From a virus: 31,200 bases of DNA. Location of the stretch: positions 1 to 31,200 of IMG/VR virus record IMGVR_UViG_3300006990_000106. The stretch is one strand, 5' to 3'. Made by a program: the position numbers and the translations under genes. Shown here one piece after another: positions 13,014 through 19,857 of the stretch; the first letter of the stretch is position 1, and each line of letters starts with the position of its first letter. Below the pieces are notes generated by a model. The model did no database searches. It worked only from the letters and a program-made list of their open reading frames with translations, and was not told the DNA's origin.

Positions 13014-13635
13014 GGTCTTTCTTCTAGGCAGCGACCTGAGCCAACGAAAGTATACCACGTGGATGCTTCAACAGCTCCAAAAGGTAGACTCTCGGATTGA
13101 GGTTCTGGTCGCTGACTTTGAGGATGGTAAGTTGTCAAACCTACCAGCAAAGACCTTTGTTGTACAGAATGCAGACTCAGTACACGGATGGTTCAAGAAA
13201 CCATTTGCTATTGACCAGGCCCACGCACTTGGTTATACTAAAGTCTGTTGGCTGGACAACGACCTTGAAATAATAGAAAATATCGATAGTATATTCGAGT
13301 ATTCAGTTTTTGATAAGCTTGGTCTAGCACCCGATGGTTATGCCATCAAACGATGCCCACAGACTGTATGGAATAGTGGTGTCGTTCTTTCGCACAGTCG
13401 ACCTGCGGTCTTAACCGACTGGATGCAGCGTTGTCTACGACAGAAAGATCGTGGTGACCAAGAAGCCCTCGCAGCCATTGCTGACGGTAACCAAAAGATC
13501 CGTAACCAGATATTTGACCTTCCGGTCGTTTTTAACTGGCTACGTCTTATGGGTGAACCAAAGCAGTCGGTGAAGATCCGTCACTGGACCGGACCCGCTG
13601 GTAAGAGGCATATTAGAGAAAATCTATGGAAGTAG
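13003..13635 (+). CDS. GT-A-type glycosyltransferase-like protein (GT8-like)
   Basis: About 210 residues from GTG 13003. The frame is open further upstream, and ATG 12949/12952 behind AGGA are alternatives. I favour 13003 because VFLLGSD then forms the first strand. Residues 69-85 read ALGYTKVCWLDNDLEII, with DND as the DxD-like metal and nucleotide-sugar motif. NSGVVLSHSRP, the DQEAL helix and a final RHWTGPAGKRH complete the pattern seen in GT8 enzymes. It should transfer a sugar from a nucleotide-sugar donor. The acceptor could be modified DNA, a virion protein or host surface glycan. T4 DNA glucosyltransferases are GT-B and unrelated in fold. Confidence 0.65.
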   Translation: MSARVFLLGSDLSQRKYTTWMLQQLQKVDSRIEVLVADFEDGKLSNLPAKTFVVQNADSVHGWFKKPFAIDQAHALGYTKVCWLDNDLEIIENIDSIFEYSVFDKLGLAPDGYAIKRCPQTVWNSGVVLSHSRPAVLTDWMQRCLRQKDRGDQEALAAIADGNQKIRNQIFDLPVVFNWLRLMGEPKQSVKIRHWTGPAGKRHIRENLWK

Positions 13636-14291
13636 CAATCCTTGGCAACGGACCTTCTTATGAGGAATATATAGATATCCTTAATAAGAACGGGTTCGAT
13701 ATCATTATAGGCTGTAACTTTCCCGATGAACGTCTTATCGACTTAGTAGACTATTCTGCGTTTGCAGATGCTAAGGCATTACGTATGATGCGTATTCAAG
13801 GTAAGCATCATGACATGCTGGGTAAGTTTAAGATTATTGCTGGCCCTCGAGCGGCTACAGGTCTTGAAGATGTTAAGTGTCAGCCCGGTGGATCACAGAC
13901 GTGTCGAGAGTACTTTGAACAAAACGGTCACCTTGACTACGTCCTGCAAATACCAGCTGGGATCATAGATCCTACAGAGCCGGACGACCAGCGGTTCTTT
14001 ACTTCCGGGCACCTGGCATACGTATTTGCGTGTGAACTTCTTAAAGAAGCCGAGATTACTATATTCGGCTGCGACTCGATGTTTAACGGTAACCATCGTG
14101 ACTCCTTAAGTAACATAACGGTTAACGAAGGTACCGATGTTAAAAGCAATAAGGAAGTACATCAGGGCGTTGTCAATAAATGGAAGTATAACTGGAATGT
14201 ACTTCACGAACTATACGACAACAAAACCATATTCCGCGGCCCTGCCGGTCAAGTGATAAACCTAAGGATAGAAGATGAAGTATACAGATGA
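13626..14291 (+). CDS. GT42/DUF115-like putative glycosyltransferase
   Basis: A 221-residue protein overlapping the previous gene by 10 nt. The N terminus reads VAILGNGPSYEEY and then GCNF (about 35-38), like the CMP-binding GNGPS...RCN start of GT42 sialyltransferases and of MptE/DUF115 proteins. The later block FFTSGHLAYVFACELLKEAEITIFGCDSMF resembles the TSG...GIDF region of GT42. It may pair with the adjacent GT-A protein in making one glycan. Catalytic residues cannot be confirmed by eye, and a nucleotide-binding protein of other function is possible. Confidence 0.5.
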   Translation: MEVAILGNGPSYEEYIDILNKNGFDIIIGCNFPDERLIDLVDYSAFADAKALRMMRIQGKHHDMLGKFKIIAGPRAATGLEDVKCQPGGSQTCREYFEQNGHLDYVLQIPAGIIDPTEPDDQRFFTSGHLAYVFACELLKEAEITIFGCDSMFNGNHRDSLSNITVNEGTDVKSNKEVHQGVVNKWKYNWNVLHELYDNKTIFRGPAGQVINLRIEDEVYR

Positions 14292-14787
14292 AGAACTTGA
14301 AGCTGCCGAATACCTTGTTAATACCGTCGACGAGACTAACCGTTTAGCAGCACGTCACCTGACATCTACTGAGAATCATGCAGCAATTGCTGTTCGTGCT
14401 GCATATTTGACCATCTTAGCATCAGGTAGAGTCAAGGGCCCTATCGATATTGCAACACTCCGTCTTATGATATATACGTTTAACGATATCATAGCTGAGA
14501 CCGCTGTGCTCGATCGTGATCCAGGTGAGGCTGTTAGTGTAATGGACGAAGGCCTTCGTGCCCTACTTGTTGTCAAAGATGACCTCCTTCAGACCATGAG
14601 AGAAATGGCTGGAGCTATGGATGAGGACTATTATCCGGAGTGGGAGTTCGACGCTGATGCCAATGAGGTACTCACTCGTCTGGCCAATGCTAGAGCTACT
14701 TTTGATAAGATCACGCTTTCTTCGTTCGAGATTAATAACCTTTTACAGTACGTTGAGCAACTTGCAGCACGCCAGAAGGCCTCCTGA
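14275..14787 (+). CDS. Hypothetical helical protein
   Basis: A 170-residue protein overlapping the previous gene by 17 nt; ATG 14275 lies shortly after AGGATAGAAG. It is predicted almost wholly helical (EELEAAEYLVNTVDETNRLAA) with an acidic, aromatic loop around MDEDYYPEWEFDAD. No motif was recognised. It ends the early operon seven bases before a late promoter. Confidence 0.7.
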   Translation: MKYTDEELEAAEYLVNTVDETNRLAARHLTSTENHAAIAVRAAYLTILASGRVKGPIDIATLRLMIYTFNDIIAETAVLDRDPGEAVSVMDEGLRALLVVKDDLLQTMREMAGAMDEDYYPEWEFDADANEVLTRLANARATFDKITLSSFEINNLLQYVEQLAARQKAS

Positions 14788-14793
14788 TAAGCA

Positions 14794-14801
14794 TATAAAT
14801 A
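14794..14801 (+). promoter_or_regulatory. T4-type late promoter TATAAATA
   Basis: An exact TATAAATA, 31 nt before ATG 14832, in a short intergenic gap. It marks the switch to late genes in this part of the window. Confidence 0.7.
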
Positions 14802-14831
14802 ATTTTACATTATAGATAGATGACGTGAGAC

Positions 14832-15575
14832 ATGAGCAAATTTTCAAAATTTCTTAAGAACAATCCAATTAAACGACCCGGCATCGTCGCGGTCGTAGGT
14901 AACTTTGACCCGCCAGCAGCAGGTCATGAGACCGTGTTTAACGAAGCGGCAAGACTTGCAAACGCTTCAAACCTTCCACTTCGAATCTTCGTTGAGGACC
15001 GTAAGGACAATATTCTTACGTGTACCCAACGTAAGAAGTTTATTGAAGCTATCTTCCCACGATATAAGAAGTATATCGCCGAGAAGCGCGTCAGTGATAA
15101 AGCCTTCTCAGACTTCCTTGATACACACTTCGCGAAGGTGGTATACATTGGTTCTCCACACCGGATGGATCCTACCCAACTAAAAGAAACATTTGACGTA
15201 TACTCATCAGGTGTACGAGATCCAGAGAACCCATCGACTCAGGTCACGTCGTCATCTGAGATGATACGAATCGCTCGTGAGTCTACCCTTGACGAGTTTA
15301 TCAAACATCTCCCATCTAACACGTCAATCGACCCAGCTCGTGAGCTGTTTGAAGCTATTCGAGTAGCTCACAACCTACCAAAACGACCACCTGTCATTCT
15401 TGAGAAAACCCATACACGTGAAGAGTTCTACTCAGGTATGTTTGAAGTTGGTGAGCGAGTGGCTACAAAAGAATTACACGAAGGTGTCATCGCCAGTGTC
15501 GGTGCAAACTTCGTAGTTGTTAACATTGACGGTCAAGAAAAAAGGTACTGGCCACGCGATATTATAAAACTCTAA
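14832..15575 (+). CDS. Nucleotidyltransferase-like protein (HxGH-type)
   Basis: A 247-residue protein. Residues 22-33 read VGNFDPPAAGHE, a variant of the GxFxPxHxGH motif of the cytidylyltransferase/NadM/PPAT superfamily. VTSSSEMIRIA (about 137-147) matches the ISSTxIR motif that binds the nucleotide phosphates. The superfamily joins a nucleotide to a phosphorylated partner such as NMN, pantetheine phosphate or glycerol phosphate. The first His of HxGH is replaced here (Ala), so activity may differ. The C-terminal 70 residues carry an SH3-like small beta domain (VGERVATKELHEGVIASVG). Similar proteins occur in marine T4-like phages near structural genes. The substrate is unknown. Confidence 0.65.
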   Translation: MSKFSKFLKNNPIKRPGIVAVVGNFDPPAAGHETVFNEAARLANASNLPLRIFVEDRKDNILTCTQRKKFIEAIFPRYKKYIAEKRVSDKAFSDFLDTHFAKVVYIGSPHRMDPTQLKETFDVYSSGVRDPENPSTQVTSSSEMIRIARESTLDEFIKHLPSNTSIDPARELFEAIRVAHNLPKRPPVILEKTHTREEFYSGMFEVGERVATKELHEGVIASVGANFVVVNIDGQEKRYWPRDIIKL

Positions 15576-15578
15576 ATG

Positions 15579-15586
15579 TATAAATA
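15579..15586 (+). promoter_or_regulatory. T4-type late promoter TATAAATA
   Basis: An exact TATAAATA, four bases after the TAA of the preceding gene and 35 nt before ATG 15622. The predicted start (about 15592) lies inside the palindrome at 15588-15603. Confidence 0.72.
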
Positions 15587-15587
15587 G

Positions 15588-15603
15588 TACAGAACGTTCT
15601 GTA
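15588..15603 (+). other. Perfect 16-bp palindrome at a late transcript start
   Basis: TACAGAACGTTCTGTA is a perfect inverted repeat with no spacer. In RNA it would fold as a 6-bp stem with loop ACGU. In DNA it could be an operator for a dimeric protein. It begins two bases after the TATAAATA box. Confidence 0.6.
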
Positions 15604-15621
15604 ACACACACGGGAATTCCT

Positions 15622-16263
15622 ATGAAAATTATCACTAATCGAACACAGTTTACCCCCGGCCTCGCACACTACTGTGAAGCGGTACAGGCTGGTAACGTAA
15701 TGACTGTCGACTATTACACGTCTGCAAAGACCCCAATAGTCCCACAACTAGTTAACTTGCAGGCACGTCTTATGGAAGCTGCCGCATACGAAAAAATGAT
15801 CAAAGCTCCTGCAGCACCAAAAGCTGATGCAGAACCTGCTGAGAATCCTAATTGTAAGACCATCGACGGTGGTAAGCAGACCGATAAAAAATACGGTAAG
15901 GACCTCTCTAAAGGTGAAGAAGAAGCTATCGATATGGCACAAGATGCTATTAAAGATGCTGATGACGATCTGGAACAAGAAGCACCAGAGTTGACCAAAG
16001 GGATCTCACGTGCGTCTGAGCCAAGGCCAAATCAAAGACTTACTGAAAACTTACGTCAGGCTGAACTTGATGATCTGTATACAGTTAAACAGATTCAAGA
16101 AGCCATGCTCGCAGTCGAAGCTTTTGATGACGAAGGTGCCCGCGACGAATTCATTGGTGCACTTGGTGAGCCAGTCGGTAACGACCGCGATCTTCAAAAA
16201 CCTAGAGAAGAAGGTAAGCTAGACGAGTCGGTACGTATTATGGACCGCTTCTTGAAAGCATAA
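15622..16263 (+). CDS. Hypothetical acidic late protein
   Basis: A 213-residue protein, first gene after the late promoter at 15579. The N-terminal 60 residues are ordered (FTPGLAHYCEAVQAGNVMTV). The middle is low-complexity and charged (KAPAAPKADAEPAENP, then DDDLEQEAPE), and a final helical region ends in ESVRIMDRFLKA. The layout fits a disordered virion-associated or scaffold-like protein. No family was recognised. Confidence 0.7.
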   Translation: MKIITNRTQFTPGLAHYCEAVQAGNVMTVDYYTSAKTPIVPQLVNLQARLMEAAAYEKMIKAPAAPKADAEPAENPNCKTIDGGKQTDKKYGKDLSKGEEEAIDMAQDAIKDADDDLEQEAPELTKGISRASEPRPNQRLTENLRQAELDDLYTVKQIQEAMLAVEAFDDEGARDEFIGALGEPVGNDRDLQKPREEGKLDESVRIMDRFLKA

Positions 16264-16269
16264 TAAATA
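16262..16269 (+). promoter_or_regulatory. Probable late promoter, one mismatch (AATAAATA)
   Basis: AATAAATA differs from TATAAATA at the first base and overlaps the preceding stop codon. Transcription would begin about 16275, only three bases before ATG 16278, so a message from here would be nearly leaderless. Confidence 0.35.
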
Positions 16270-16277
16270 ACTGTATT

Positions 16278-16634
16278 ATGTTTATTGATTCATCCAACTT
16301 CACGCACTATGCCTACGAAAATTACAATAACCCACAATGCGTGGACTTGGATGAATTCCATAGTGACCTCAAACGGTTTAAATACCTAAAGAAGTTGCTC
16401 AATCGTTATAAAGAGTCTGGTGTATTTAGTGAGCGCCTGATCTTGAATCATATTATTGTGTTACAAAACTTATTCGGAATTAGTGCGCTAAAGCATTTAC
16501 TGGAATATAAGGTAGAAAGGGAACATTGGCCCGCAGTTAAAGCATGTTTGTTATTTCTGGAATATAGTACACCAGATGAGTACATAGATATACAGGCGGA
16601 CCGTATTGTTACAAGGATCTTGGAAAGAATATGA
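16278..16634 (+). CDS. Conserved T4-like-phage hypothetical protein
   Basis: A 118-residue helical protein starting MFIDSSNFTHYAYENYNNPQ. The opening and the block DEFHSDLKRFKYLKKLLNRY resemble a conserved small protein of marine T4-like phages that I remember as hypothetical. The rest is helical (LILNHIIVLQNLFGISALKH). It overlaps the next gene by four bases (ATGA). Function unknown, possibly structural because of its late setting. Confidence 0.7.
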   Translation: MFIDSSNFTHYAYENYNNPQCVDLDEFHSDLKRFKYLKKLLNRYKESGVFSERLILNHIIVLQNLFGISALKHLLEYKVEREHWPAVKACLLFLEYSTPDEYIDIQADRIVTRILERI

Positions 16635-18613
16635 AGACTCACGATTTAAAACCACTCGAAGCAGTTAAAGATTTTTATGGTCTCAACGAACAGTTGACCG
16701 GCGATAAACTTTCTGCTAACCTCTCAAACATAGTCATGAGCTTTTGGCATGACTTAACATCCCCATTTGTTGCAGACCCGGACTCATTTGATATTCATAG
16801 CCATGGTATCGATGGACCTTATCGCTGTATCAAAATGACCCCTGGTGCCGATGTCATCGAACGCGTATACGACCGAGTCGACTCTAGGGCATCAGATCTT
16901 GTCAAGGCGCTTAACAAAGCGTTCAACTCATCTGCGTTTGACCTGAAGATTCGCCGCGAGAATGGTGAACTTGATCTTATGGTCGCATTCACCGGCGCTG
17001 AAGGTGGTATATTCACGTGTAACTCATTGGTCCAAGGTGGATCATTTGCGGTTGCTCTTCGTATTCCAAACGACGAAGAAATGAAAGTTACCTTTGACTC
17101 TATGGCACAGGTTCCAACACCTTCTAATGTTGACCAGGGCCCTGCAGGTCCAGAGCTTGAACCCGCTCCGGCTGATGACTTTGACGACATTCCAGAGACC
17201 GATCCTCAAATGGATGACGGTATTCCTATGGAAGGTGCCTTTAAGAAACTGGCAACAGACGAAGAAGAGATGGAGCGCCTGGGTGTACAGCTATATAAAA
17301 CTGCTCCAGCCGATGTTAAGAATCAACTCCCTAAGGCAGTTGCAGCCTTTATCCGTGACAACGTGCCACAATACGCAAAAGATAAAGGTTTTGATCCTAA
17401 GGACTTTCAAGCTGTTATGCGTGATATTATCCAAGACAAAGGAGAGATCACCGAAGAGATGGAAGACAATAAACCAAAGGGTGCAAAGATCGACCGTCCT
17501 GACTTTCAAGACGAGCCGTTCGAACCTGCGCAAGGTGACCTAGATACTCAGGACCTCGATCAAGAAAAAGAATTCCCTATCGATGAACAAGATGGTAAAG
17601 ATCTTGCCACCCGTCTTGGTACAATTGAAGGTGCCTTACAGGCACTGATAACTCAAGTCGACGATGGTCCACTTAAGGATGAGATCCAACGACTTATCGG
17701 TATCGCGCAGTTACCACGACCCGACCTTCTTAGAATGGGCGAATCTCTTCGATTAATCATGAGAGCCATCCCATTGCTGAAGACCGAAGAGATGCCTGAT
17801 ATGGAACCAGGTGATGCTCCGATCGTAGACTATGAAGACTACGAAGACGCCCAACAGTACAACGAAGGTATGGCCTCGAATACTCAAGATTACGTTAATC
17901 CCCGTTTAGTTAAAGCTTTAAATAAAGCTGGGATTACTGACTGGAAAGCTGTTAAAAAGGCTGGATATACTTCCTACGAGATCTGGCCCGGTTATGAAAT
18001 TGCCGTTGATGGCAAAGGCATTACCGTTATGAAAGATGGCAAAAAAGAAGGTTATTTTGATCGGCCAAAACGTGATTACAAAAAGGCTGTAGAACAGGTC
18101 AAAGATGGCAGAAGACTTCATGTACAGCTTAGCCTTTACACCGCGAGGGCTTTGGGCGGCCCCGATATTGACCTTGTAGAAGAGATGGACGACTTGGGTA
18201 TGGCTGTAGAATCTACCTCAAATACTCAAGTCGTCATTAATCACCTTTTACCTAAAGCTTTAAGGCAAGCTGGGATTGACTGCAAAGTTGTTAAAAAGAT
18301 TGGATATACTTCCTATAATTGTGGGAACGGCTATGAAATTGTCAATAATGGCGTAGGCATTACCGTTAAGAAAGATGGCAAAGAAGTAAGTTATATTGAT
18401 CAGCCAAGACTCAATTACAGACAGGCTGTAGAACTAGTCCAACCAGTCACGAAAGAAGATGTCGCTGGTATGTCTGTGTCTAACATGGGTGGTAATGTCC
18501 CAGGCCACGATGCAGGTCCTGGTCCGGTCGTAAAGCGTGAAAAGAAGCCACAGCAAGAGTCTACTTCTTACCGTTACGTTTCACTTGAAAAGCTTAATCC
18601 ATTTCAGAGGTAA
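16631..18613 (+). CDS. Large hypothetical late protein with a duplicated 70-residue domain
   Basis: A 660-residue acidic protein translated from an ATGA overlap. An N-terminal domain (about 1-160) precedes a long Pro/Asp/Glu-rich linker (PAGPELEPAPADDFDDIPE). A helical middle follows (APADVKNQLPKAVAAFIRDN; then LATRLGTIEGALQALITQVD), and then two copies of a domain at about 423-493 and 537-605. Each copy has the pattern KAL..AGI...AVKK.GYTSY, ..GYEI...G.GITV.KDGK, and ends with AVE. The C-terminal tail is polar and ends LEKLNPFQR. It is probably a virion or head-associated protein, judged from late promoters and architecture only. Confidence 0.7.
   Translation: MKTHDLKPLEAVKDFYGLNEQLTGDKLSANLSNIVMSFWHDLTSPFVADPDSFDIHSHGIDGPYRCIKMTPGADVIERVYDRVDSRASDLVKALNKAFNSSAFDLKIRRENGELDLMVAFTGAEGGIFTCNSLVQGGSFAVALRIPNDEEMKVTFDSMAQVPTPSNVDQGPAGPELEPAPADDFDDIPETDPQMDDGIPMEGAFKKLATDEEEMERLGVQLYKTAPADVKNQLPKAVAAFIRDNVPQYAKDKGFDPKDFQAVMRDIIQDKGEITEEMEDNKPKGAKIDRPDFQDEPFEPAQGDLDTQDLDQEKEFPIDEQDGKDLATRLGTIEGALQALITQVDDGPLKDEIQRLIGIAQLPRPDLLRMGESLRLIMRAIPLLKTEEMPDMEPGDAPIVDYEDYEDAQQYNEGMASNTQDYVNPRLVKALNKAGITDWKAVKKAGYTSYEIWPGYEIAVDGKGITVMKDGKKEGYFDRPKRDYKKAVEQVKDGRRLHVQLSLYTARALGGPDIDLVEEMDDLGMAVESTSNTQVVINHLLPKALRQAGIDCKVVKKIGYTSYNCGNGYEIVNNGVGITVKKDGKEVSYIDQPRLNYRQAVELVQPVTKEDVAGMSVSNMGGNVPGHDAGPGPVVKREKKPQQESTSYRYVSLEKLNPFQR
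17897..18112 (+). repeat. Duplicated domain, copy 1
   Basis: About 70 codons that match 18239-18445 at both protein and DNA level; for example GCTGGGATT, GTTAAAAAG and GGATATACTTCCTA occur in both. It prefers GGC and AAA codons where neighbouring sequence prefers GGT and AAG. Confidence 0.7.
18239..18445 (+). repeat. Duplicated domain, copy 2
   Basis: Second copy of the domain at 17897-18112, separated from it by about 42 codons of ordinary sequence. Both start with a Lys-Ala-Leu helix and end with a basic stretch and AVE. Confidence 0.7.
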
Positions 18614-18616
18614 CAG

Positions 18617-18886
18617 ATGACGTTTCTTCTTATCGTATTACCGAGCTTATTGACACTGGCATCTTTCATTGTCATAGCTCGGGCAGTATTCACCGCTGAT
18701 TTTGCAGTAGAAGAATATATCGAAGAACTTTCAACGTGTATGGTATTGGCTGTAGCCTCTAATATTGCACACTTAATTATGTCAGTAACTGGCTTTAACC
18801 TTTTGGCGATGTTAATAGACCCACTTATGTTGGCTGTGGCATCTACTATTGCTTATCGTATATGGGAAGATTCTAATGGACATTAG
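18617..18886 (+). CDS. Three-pass membrane protein, holin candidate
   Basis: An 89-residue protein with three hydrophobic segments (about 3-25, 40-60 and 62-84) separated by an acidic loop (VEEYIEEL) and ending in a short charged tail (RIWEDSNGH). AGAGG precedes ATG 18617. Its position just before a membrane coiled-coil protein and the spanin pair makes a holin or antiholin plausible. T4's own holin (gpT) is different: one membrane segment and a large periplasmic domain. No endolysin gene is visible in the window. Confidence 0.5.
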   Translation: MTFLLIVLPSLLTLASFIVIARAVFTADFAVEEYIEELSTCMVLAVASNIAHLIMSVTGFNLLAMLIDPLMLAVASTIAYRIWEDSNGH

Positions 18887-19166
18887 TGTATTTCAGGTGT
18901 TGGCCACTGTTGCAGTTTCACTTATCACCGCGGTTAGTGGCGGTTGGATGGCTATGAAGCGGTTTAACCGAGAAGAAAAGAATCAACAAAGGGAGCAGCG
19001 TAGAGAGTTGCGTGACGACCTATACAAAGAGATCGATCGTCTTGGGGCTGACAACGCTCACCTCAGGGAAGAAAACATCCGTCTCCAAGAAAAAATATTA
19101 GAGCTTCAGGGACAGATCCTTGAGCTCAAGACCGAAGTGGCATTACTTAAAGTGGAGAACAAATAG
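18876..19166 (+). CDS. Membrane-anchored coiled-coil protein in the lysis block
   Basis: 96 residues from ATG 18876 (GGAAG seven bases upstream), overlapping the previous gene by 11 nt. One N-terminal transmembrane segment (about 4-26, VFQVLATVAVSLITAVSGGW) is followed by a very long charged helix with leucine heptads (LREENIRLQEKILELQGQIL). This is the layout of an i-spanin, yet a second protein of the same layout follows directly. It could be a holin partner, a lysis regulator or a duplicated spanin. Confidence 0.6.
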   Translation: MDISVFQVLATVAVSLITAVSGGWMAMKRFNREEKNQQREQRRELRDDLYKEIDRLGADNAHLREENIRLQEKILELQGQILELKTEVALLKVENK

Positions 19167-19558
19167 TGTTCAGCTTTATGAATCCTCGGGTGTGGGCCTT
19201 GGTTGGGGTCGGTGCTGTTGTGGCTATCGGCTCCATTTGGGCAATTCACGCGTGGAACGGTATGGTACAATCTATCAAGGCTGAAGTCGCTCTTGAGTGT
19301 AATACCACACAGCTTGAAGAAGAACTCGCATTTGAAAAAGCCAAAAACGAAGACCTAGAGAGTCGTAATCAAGTCCTGAAACAGATCATTGACGGTTTTG
19401 AACCTGAGGTGATCGAACGCGTTGAGTTCCGTGATCGTGTGGTTACCGAGATCCGTGAAGTACAGGCTGAGGTCGAGTCGACTCAAGAAGGTAAAATACG
19501 AGAAGAGTTAAGTCCTACCACTCGCCTCTTCCTTGATAGCTTAAAGGAAGAAGACTAA
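19166..19558 (+). CDS. i-spanin (Rz-like)
   Basis: 130 residues from GTG 19166, which overlaps the preceding TAG by one base and has GGAG nine bases upstream. One N-terminal membrane segment (about 8-30, VWALVGVGAVVAIGSIWAIH) leads into a periplasmic coiled coil (ELAFEKAKNEDLESRNQVLK), and the C-terminal region is charged. With the lipoprotein encoded next it would span the periplasm and fuse inner and outer membranes at lysis. The call rests on topology and pairing, because spanins diverge quickly. Confidence 0.65.
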   Translation: MFSFMNPRVWALVGVGAVVAIGSIWAIHAWNGMVQSIKAEVALECNTTQLEEELAFEKAKNEDLESRNQVLKQIIDGFEPEVIERVEFRDRVVTEIREVQAEVESTQEGKIREELSPTTRLFLDSLKEED

Positions 19559-19857
19559 TGCGTTATTTGACAGTAGCTTTACTCCTTGCATTGGGTGCGT
19601 GTGCTACGACCCCACCAAAGATTGACCGCGTTCAGAAAGTTCCTATGTACGTGGTTATTCCTGACGAAATACTGGAACGTTGCCCTAGTGCTCCAAAGGT
19701 AAACCAGTCAGAACTTAAAACCGAAACCGACTATAATGAGCGGTTTGTACTTCCTTTGTGGGAGTCATATCTACAATGTCGTAAGACTATAAATAACATT
19801 ATCATCCTAAACGAAGACGCCAAGCGTCGTAATGCTGAAAGAAATAAAAATGACTAG
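19558..19857 (+). CDS. o-spanin (Rz1-like) outer-membrane lipoprotein
   Basis: A 99-residue protein whose ATG shares a base with the i-spanin stop (TAATG). The N terminus is a lipoprotein signal, MRYLTVALLLALGAC, with Cys15 as the lipidated residue and ATTPPK after it. The mature part is polar, with two further Cys (ERCPSAP, LQCRKT) that could form disulfides between subunits. The adjacent, non-nested arrangement is that of separated spanins. Presence of an o-spanin indicates a host with an outer membrane. Confidence 0.7.
   Translation: MRYLTVALLLALGACATTPPKIDRVQKVPMYVVIPDEILERCPSAPKVNQSELKTETDYNERFVLPLWESYLQCRKTINNIIILNEDAKRRNAERNKND
19788..19795 (+). promoter_or_regulatory. Late promoter TATAAATA inside the o-spanin gene
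   Basis: An exact TATAAATA within the 3' part of the o-spanin gene, about 55 nt before ATG 19850. The spacing to the next gene matches the intergenic late promoters, but because it is coding sequence it could be chance. Confidence 0.4.
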
